A stretch of 9,598 bases of DNA from Deltaproteobacteria bacterium (GTDB lineage: Bacteria; Desulfobacterota; Desulfarculia; Desulfarculales; Desulfarculaceae): the NCBI GenBank assembly GCA_021815655.1, contig JAKAGJ010000038.1:1-9598 (forward strand), given 5' to 3'. Under the pieces are notes generated by a model, which made no database searches, was not told where the DNA came from, and saw nothing but the letters and a program-made list of their open reading frames with translations. The position numbers were made by a program, and so were the translations under genes. Below, one piece after another: positions 6,055 through 9,598 of the stretch. Positions within the stretch are counted from its first letter, which is position 1. Each line of letters starts with the position of its first letter.

Positions 6055-6360
6055 TTAGCCCGCGCAGGCAAAGGGCTGCCCCACGCCATCCAGGGTCAGC
6101 CAGCGCCAGCGCCAGAAGCCGCCCAGGCCAATGACCAGGGCCGGCCCCGCCAGCACCAGGCCGGGGGGCAGAAAGACCTCCACGCCGTCCACCTCATGGC
6201 GGCGAAAGGTCTTGGCCATTTTGCCCTCCGGTGCCCGTGGCGCCACCTGCGCCGGCACCCCGCCGCTTCAGCCCACGCCGGGCCGGGGGGCGGTCACCGT
6301 GACCTGACCGCCCTTTTTCTTTATGAATTCACTGGCCTGAGAATCGATCTGGATGCGCAT
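6055..6360 (-). CDS. Small selenoprotein read through an in-frame TGA (CC/Se-motif-like)
   Basis: The frame runs from ATG 6358-6360 to TAA 6055-6057, giving 101 residues with one internal TGA at 6268-6270 read as selenocysteine, residue 31. The first 30 residues (MRIQIDSQASEFIKKKGG then QVTV) and the later VDGVEVFLPPGL, GFWRWRWLTLDG and C-terminal FACAG form one continuous protein. GGGAGAGG precedes the ATG by about 7 nt. A hairpin of SECIS type lies just after the TGA. The pattern (HesB-like N-terminus, Sec in a Gly-rich GVGUSGG motif, then a beta-rich tail) resembles the small 'CC/Se motif' (seleno)proteins I recall from Desulfobacterota, where Cys can replace Sec. Here Ser follows Sec rather than Cys. 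The biochemical role is unknown; a redox or metal-binding function is inferred. A TTGACA (6419-6414) upstream lacks a well-spaced -10. Conventional calling would report only a GTG-started 67-residue fragment from 6258. Confidence 0.78.
6230..6259 (-). promoter_or_regulatory. Bacterial SECIS element
   Basis: Starting 9 nt after the TGA, GGTGCC (6259-6254) pairs with GGCACC (6235-6230), and GGCGC (6253-6249) pairs with GCGCC (6243-6239). This makes 11 bp with a 3-nt bulge and the 5-nt apical loop AGGTG. The loop guanines are about 21-22 nt from the TGA, within the range known for SelB-binding bacterial SECIS hairpins, and G lies near the loop start as expected. Confidence 0.75.
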
Positions 6361-6497
6361 GGCCGTGCCTCTCCCGTGGTGATTTCCTATAAAGATGAGG
6401 CCAGGGAGGCGCTTGTCAAGGGGCAGCAGTCCCGCCGCCTTGCCGGCGGCTGACCGGGGATGTCACCGGGGATGGCCGCCGTGGTCCCCGTCTGCCC

Positions 6498-6529
6498 AAA
6501 GAAAACGGGCCGGACTCGCGTCCGGCCCG
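6498..6529 (-). terminator. Rho-independent terminator of the outer-membrane protein gene
   Basis: A perfect 10-bp stem (6506-6515 with 6520-6529) and TCGC loop are followed on the minus strand by TTTTCTTT. It begins about 20 bp after the stop codon at 6550. The remaining 6361-6497 interval holds only a short GC hairpin, a repeated ACCGGGGATG-like word and the selenoprotein leader. Confidence 0.85.
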
Positions 6530-6549
6530 CCGGATAATCCCCGAGGACT

Positions 6550-7383
6550 CTAGAAATTGTAGCTCAGGCCCAGGCTCAGCTCGTTGCGGGCCAGGAAATC
6601 AGCCTGCATGTTCAACAGGAAGTTGTGCCCCAGGTTGAGGTCCAGGCCCAGCAGGGCGGTGACGATGTCATTGCTGCGCAGGCTGGCGTCGTAATCGATG
6701 CGGCTGGGGTTGGGGCCGTTGGTTATCCACTGGCCGGTGTACTTGCCCTCGTTGTAGGAGATGCCGCCGCCCACATAGGGCGTGAACATGCCGCAGGTCC
6801 AGTAGGCGGTGGCCACCAGATCGGTCTGCCAGTAGTAGTTGATCTTGTCCTGCACGTCATAGAAGGTCTGGGCGTTGTAGCCGGCGCCATCGGAGATGTT
6901 CTTCCATTCCTTGACCTTGCGGTCGTCGTAGCGCAGGTACTGGGCGGTGAGCAGCAGGCCCGGACCGCCCGGCCGCTCCCAGACCTTGGCCTTGGCCCCG
7001 GCGGCCCAGACAAACTGGTTCTGGAACCTGGCCTGCCACTCGGCGCCGGTCTTGAGATCGTGCTCAATGTACTTGCCGCCGGTGATGGTGCCGAAACGCC
7101 CAAAGACGTTGAGCCAGTCGCGCACGCCGTAGGTGGCGGTGGCCAGGAACTTGGACTGCTCCTTCATTTCGGCGCTCTTGTAGCCAAAATTACTGCCGTC
7201 GTTGGAAAAGCGCCGCTCCAGGGCGTAGTCCTTGAACCTTTGCGAGATCAGGTAGTCGGCGGACACGCCGAAGTTGGAATGCCCCTGCTGGAGCATTTGA
7301 GCCGGGTTGCCCAGGTCGCCGGCCTGGGCGGGCACGGCCAGTAAAATCAACCCCAGAATCAGCAGCGAGGAGAGTTTTTTCAT
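6550..7383 (-). CDS. Outer-membrane beta-barrel protein with signal peptide
   Basis: This 277-residue protein is probably exported to the outer membrane. The N-terminus is a classical Sec signal (MKKL, a hydrophobic core, AQAG with cleavage near residue 21). The mature part shows alternating polar/aromatic strands, many Tyr and Trp, repeated short glycine turns, and ends in LSLGLSYNF. The terminal Phe with alternating hydrophobic residues is the usual signal for BAM insertion. Size fits a barrel of 8-12 strands. I cannot assign a specific channel or receptor family. AAGGA stands about 8 nt before the ATG. The secreted-protein gene ends 26 bp upstream, so the two are likely one operon, and a strong terminator follows. 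One Cys (in YWTCGMF) sits in a strand and is unlikely to be structural. Confidence 0.8.
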   Translation of the reverse strand: MKKLSSLLILGLILLAVPAQAGDLGNPAQMLQQGHSNFGVSADYLISQRFKDYALERRFSNDGSNFGYKSAEMKEQSKFLATATYGVRDWLNVFGRFGTITGGKYIEHDLKTGAEWQARFQNQFVWAAGAKAKVWERPGGPGLLLTAQYLRYDDRKVKEWKNISDGAGYNAQTFYDVQDKINYYWQTDLVATAYWTCGMFTPYVGGGISYNEGKYTGQWITNGPNPSRIDYDASLRSNDIVTALLGLDLNLGHNFLLNMQADFLARNELSLGLSYNF

Positions 7384-7409
7384 GGTCAGGTCCTTTCGCG
7401 GCCAGGGCC

Positions 7410-8153
7410 TTACATGGGCCGTGCCCTAAAATAGTCATCGGGGGCGTAAACCTTGGATACACCCACCGTGGAGTCCTTCTCTATGACGAACTCGCTCAGC
7501 CCCATGTGGTTGCTGGAGCCCCAATCATAGGTGTAGCCCAGTTGGGTCCAGGGATAGGGTTTGTCGGTCTCGAAGCGGTCATGCTTGCTCTGGGCAAACC
7601 AGGCCTTGTAGTCGTCGGCCACGCTGGTGCGGCTGCCCTGGGGAAAATCCAGCTCCGCCACGGTGTCGGTGATCTCGGGGTCGGGGCTGGGGCGGAACAG
7701 GTCGCTGGGGTTAACCCAGAACTCCACTATGCGTGTGTAGCCGTTGTCCGGGGGCAGGCCCAGGAGCTGCTCCAGGCGCCGCATGCTGGGGGCGGCCAAT
7801 TGGCCCTGGAAGAACTGGCGCAACTCCGGGGCCACGGTCACCCACAGTTCGCCAAAGCTGAGTTGGTAATTCTGCCCCTCGGAGTTGTCGTAATAGTTGC
7901 GGGTCAGGGCCACCATCTTGACCCGGGAGGCCCCGGCGGCGCCCTCCCAGACCAGGTTGGAGTTGTAGGCCACGATGGGCGTCAGGTGGTTGTCGATCTT
8001 GGAGGGCGAGGGGTCGCGCGCGTCGGCCACCGCCGCCAGGTAGGCCGGGTCCTGGTAATCGGCCGCCAGCCCCTGGGCGGCCAGCAGCAGGGACAAAAGC
8101 AGGCCCAGCGCCAGCCAGGGCCAGCGGCGTCGCACAAGCTTGGAGGTTAACAT
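7410..8153 (-). CDS. Conserved secreted protein of unknown function
   Basis: This 247-residue protein starts at the ATG 8151-8153, with AAGGTGAG about 11 nt upstream. A GTG start nine codons earlier is possible but has weaker support. A signal peptide is clear: KLVRRRWPW, a Leu-rich core and QGLAAD, cleaved near residue 31. The mature part is soluble-looking with no repeats. It contains a striking block around RLEQLLGLPPDNGYTRIVEF and then WVNPSDLFRPSPDPEITD, and later PYPWTQLGYTYDWG and GLSEFVI. I recall similar conserved blocks in deltaproteobacterial hypothetical proteins, but no function is known to me. It contains no Cys. It lies 26 bp upstream of the outer-membrane barrel gene, so the pair may work together in the envelope. 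Confidence 0.8.
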   Translation of the reverse strand: MLTSKLVRRRWPWLALGLLLSLLLAAQGLAADYQDPAYLAAVADARDPSPSKIDNHLTPIVAYNSNLVWEGAAGASRVKMVALTRNYYDNSEGQNYQLSFGELWVTVAPELRQFFQGQLAAPSMRRLEQLLGLPPDNGYTRIVEFWVNPSDLFRPSPDPEITDTVAELDFPQGSRTSVADDYKAWFAQSKHDRFETDKPYPWTQLGYTYDWGSSNHMGLSEFVIEKDSTVGVSKVYAPDDYFRARPM

Positions 8154-8285
8154 GCTGCTATTACTCACCTTATCTACCACGATTCACTAGCAGCCCTCTC
8201 CATGGGCCGCCCCTTGCCGGACGCCGTCCTTGCCGCGCTCAGGGCCTATTTTGGGTTAGCCCTGGGCCTGCGGCTACGTTGTCAC

Positions 8286-8313
8286 AATTTACAACAACTT
8301 ACAGGCAAGTAAA
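8286..8313 (-). promoter_or_regulatory. Candidate promoter for the secreted protein/barrel operon
   Basis: Minus-strand TTTACT (8313-8308), 16 bp and TAAATT (8291-8286) lie in the only A/T-rich part of the 8154-8389 gap. Each box matches consensus at 4 of 6. A TTGTcACAA palindrome (8279-8287) overlaps the -10 and could be an operator. The rest of the gap, a leader of about 125 nt, holds nothing else I recognise. Confidence 0.3.
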
Positions 8314-8316
8314 CAG

Positions 8317-8351
8317 AAAAAAATTTAACGGCCCAGAATTATCACCGGCCG
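8317..8351 (-). terminator. Weak terminator-like hairpin after the comM fragment
   Basis: CGGCC/GGCCG (8329-8333 with 8347-8351) has a 13-nt loop. On the minus strand it is followed by TTAAA and seven T (8323-8317). The stem is only 5 bp and the loop is large. Confidence 0.35.
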
Positions 8352-8389
8352 GCGCCACCACAAATTGCCGAAATTTACACTGGGCAGCC

Positions 8390-8881
8390 TCAGGCCAGGC
8401 CTCGGTCCAGGCTGCGATAACCGATGGCCTCGCTCAAGTGGGCCAGGCCGATGGCGGGGGCCGCCTCCAGGTCGGCGATGGTGCGGCTGATCTTGAGGAT
8501 GCGGCTGTAGGCCCTAGCCGAGAGCTTGAAGCGCTCCATGGCCCGTTCCAATAGACGCAGGCCCTCGGGCGCCAGCGCGCAAAAGCGCCGGGGTAGCGCC
8601 GTGCTCATCTGGGCGTTGCAGAACAGGCCGTAGGGGGCCAGGCGCTCCTGCTGAATCCCCCGGGCGGACAGCACCTCCTGGCGCAGCACCGCCGAGGAAG
8701 GCCCGGCGGTTTCGGCCGCCAGGTCCTTGAAGGGCACCGCCGGCACCTCCACCTGTAAATCAATACGGTCCAGGAGCGGCCCCGAGACCCGGCCCATGTA
8801 GGAGCGTATGGTCGGCGCCGCGCATGTGCACTGGCGCTGGGGGTCGCCATGGTAGCCGCAGGGCCAGGGGTTCATGGCCAA
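8390..8881 (-). pseudogene. comM: ComM/YifB-type Mg-chelatase-like AAA+ protein, C-terminal remnant
   Basis: About 163 residues match the C-terminal third of ComM/YifB ATPases, normally about 500 residues. They begin at the conserved NPxPCGYxGD motif and include RSYMGRVSGPLLDRIDLQVEV and the Mg_chelatase_C region with LSARAYSRILKISRTIADL and AIGYRSLDR. ComM is a hexameric helicase that drives branch migration during natural transformation. The Walker A and B motifs and the Lon-like N-terminal domain are absent. Upstream of about 8882 the frame reaches a TGA (8897-8895), and the sequence becomes unrelated, belonging to a regulator on the opposite strand. One motif Cys is Trp (NPWPCG rather than NPCPCG). 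A short product could start at ATG 8875 or TTG 8881, but no ribosome-binding site is evident, so I regard it as a truncated gene. Confidence 0.85.
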
Positions 8882-8895
8882 GTTACAGCCCGGTC

Positions 8896-9214
8896 GTCAA
8901 GAAGGTCTGGAAAGGCAAAAGTGCCTATTATCCTCATGAGCTGAGAACGCTTGGCGATCATATCCACAAAAGACGGCTGGACCTTGAGCTTTTTCAGAAG
9001 GAGATGGCGGAACTGTTCCAGACGGACACCGCTACCATTACCAAATTGGGAAAAGAACCGGTGCCAGCCTGGGTTCGTGTTCTATCCGGCGATTATGAAT
9101 TTCCTGGGCTACTGTCCCTGGGAGCCTATTCAGGCCTGGGGAGTAGAGACTGAATTGGCTTACCTAAAAAAGAAAGTCACGGAATTGATGCATTGCTTGG
9201 GTTCTTCCTACTAG
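8896..9214 (+). pseudogene. XRE-type helix-turn-helix regulator, 5'-truncated and frameshifted
   Basis: The first frame reads KKVWKGKSAYYPHELRTLGD, then HIHKRRLDLELFQKEMAELF and TDTATIT up to about 9042. The second frame continues with NWEKNRCQPG, then FYPAIMNFLGYCPWEP, ending at the TAG 9212-9214. Joined, they give the typical layout of a small XRE-like DNA-binding protein family (KGKSxYYP, TLGDHIxKRRLDLxLFQ, then ATITNWEKNR for helix-turn-helix, then a PxIxxFLGY tail). One extra A in the AAA at 9043-9045 causes the shift. No start codon lies in frame before KKVWKG, where the family would begin, and the upstream frame runs into sequence antisense to the comM remnant. The C-terminal KKKVTELMHCLGSSY is also short against relatives with a second helix-turn-helix. 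A frameshift by sequencing error is possible, but the lost start still argues for a pseudogene. Confidence 0.7.
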
Positions 9215-9298
9215 CAGGGTCTTTATAAACACCCAAGCAAGAGCGTGGCAATAATTTATTGAACAGGCGCAACAGATAACTTTAGCGACCAAGGATTA

Positions 9299-9335
9299 GG
9301 TTTGCTCCTCAGCGCAACTGCGAGAGGAGCAAACC
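9299..9335 (+). promoter_or_regulatory. 12-bp inverted repeat enclosing the ribosome-binding site of the next ORF
   Basis: GGTTTGCTCCTC (9299-9310) pairs perfectly with GAGGAGCAAACC (9324-9335) around a 13-nt loop that itself can form CGC/GCG. The right arm holds the AGGAG ribosome-binding site (9325-9329), and the ATG follows one base after the stem. In RNA this would hide the site. It could be a translational switch, or a DNA element of a mobile unit. There is no T run, so it is not a terminator. Confidence 0.55.
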
Positions 9336-9336
9336 C

Positions 9337-9492
9337 ATGAGCGACAAATTTTTGGTTGGCTACAGATGGGTGGCAAGCGGCGGAGCCAAGATTTGCGAAC
9401 GATGCACGGCGATGAATGACCGAAGCTTCTACCTCAACCCCAAACCCGGCCAACTGCGTTACCCTGACGATATCCCTAGGTGTAGATGCTAA
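9337..9492 (+). CDS. Small Cys-rich protein resembling the C-terminal motif of MuF-type phage head proteins
   Basis: The 51 codons run from ATG 9337 to TAA 9490-9492. A well-spaced AGGAG lies 7-8 nt upstream. The sequence reads MSDKFLVGYRWVASGGAKIC, then ERCTAMNDRSFYLNPKPGQ, and ends in IPRCRC. The arrangement (WxxSGGAKxCxxC, then FYxNPKPGQ and a closing CRC) is what I expect at the C-terminus of SPP1 gp7/Mu F-type phage minor head proteins, where the Cys residues may bind metal. The usual HPNCRC is shortened to PRCRC here. Cys20, Cys23, Cys49 and Cys51 make a CxxC...CxC set. It may be a stand-alone small protein or a prophage remnant placed behind a start codon. The opposite strand has a longer frame (9256-9507) with no recognisable features, which I take as a shadow. 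The stop is 6 bp before the probable insertion-sequence end. Confidence 0.5.
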   Translation: MSDKFLVGYRWVASGGAKICERCTAMNDRSFYLNPKPGQLRYPDDIPRCRC

Positions 9493-9498
9493 AGAGGT

Positions 9499-9598
9499 TG
9501 TCCACATGGTTCCGAGTATGGAGACTGGTGATTAGCGGTCACCCAGGCTCTCACCCGGAGGTCCACGTGAACAACCAACATCAGAATGCCAGAACCAC
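9499..9598 (+). mobile_element. Probable left end of an IS481-like insertion sequence (partial)
   Basis: The proposed end begins with TGTCCACATGG at 9499, since IS481-family ends start with TGT. A transposase-like start follows 68 bp later, a usual distance for this family. The right end and target duplication are outside the window, so the exact boundary is inference. Confidence 0.4.
9567..9598 (+). CDS. Transposase start, IS481-like (partial, 3' end outside window)
   Basis: A GTG at 9567 has GGAGG 5 nt upstream (9557-9561). The visible residues are MNNQHQNARTT. The HxNARTT pattern near the N-terminus is typical of IS481-type transposases, which begin H-x-NAR-L/T-T-P and continue with a helix-turn-helix and DDE integrase core. 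Only ten codons are in the window, so neither the domain nor intactness can be judged. Confidence 0.5.
   Translation, partial: MNNQHQNART

Noticed and set aside
6055..6258. Stand-alone 67-residue protein starting at GTG 6258
   Set aside because: There is no ribosome-binding site before the GTG. Better explained as the part of a selenoprotein after its TGA; the GTG lies inside the SECIS stem.
8390..8881. Intact short Mg-chelatase-like gene
   Set aside because: The ATP-binding core is missing, there is no ribosome-binding site, and the break coincides with the truncated end of another gene.
9256..9507. Minus-strand open frame of 83 codons
   Set aside because: It has no recognisable motif and spans the hairpin. 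The plus-strand 51-codon ORF there has a good ribosome-binding site and a recognisable Cys pattern.

Overview
The window is GC-rich chromosomal DNA with short intergenic gaps. It probably comes from an anaerobic deltaproteobacterium (Desulfobacterota, Desulfarculus-like). The evidence is a four-subunit ferredoxin-dependent 2-oxoacid oxidoreductase operon, a UGA-recoded small selenoprotein of a type I associate with this group, and strongly GC-biased coding. No rRNA, tRNA or CRISPR array was seen. The organism assignment is inference.

Left part (1-1930): the C-terminal LysM end of a cell-wall protein reads rightward. It converges on a leftward non-hydrolysing UDP-GlcNAc 2-epimerase (wecB) that has its own promoter and terminator. 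Between wecB and the next operon, a promoter-structured region-terminator arrangement on the minus strand looks like an unannotated small RNA gene of about 150 nt.

Centre (1928-5210): a tightly coupled leftward operon porG-porD-porA-porB encodes pyruvate (2-oxoacid):ferredoxin oxidoreductase, linking pyruvate, CoA and reduced ferredoxin. Its promoter is close to the sigma-70 consensus (TTGACA, 17 bp, TACAAT). Two identical 13-bp copies of a GntR/FadR-type operator bracket it, which suggests metabolite-controlled repression.

Right-centre (5212-8153): four leftward genes follow. They are a seven-helix Bax-inhibitor-1/YccA membrane protein, a selenoprotein of about 101 residues with an in-frame TGA and a bacterial SECIS hairpin (conventional ORF calling misses its first third), an outer-membrane beta-barrel protein, and a secreted conserved protein of unknown function just upstream of the barrel gene.

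Right end (8390-9598): this stretch looks rearranged. The C-terminal third of a ComM/YifB-type AAA+ protein is cut off at about 8882. It abuts a 5'-truncated, frameshifted XRE-type helix-turn-helix regulator on the other strand. Next come a 51-codon Cys-rich ORF resembling the C-terminal Cys motif of MuF-type phage head proteins, with its ribosome-binding site buried in a 12-bp hairpin, and the probable left end and transposase start of an IS481-like element running off the window.
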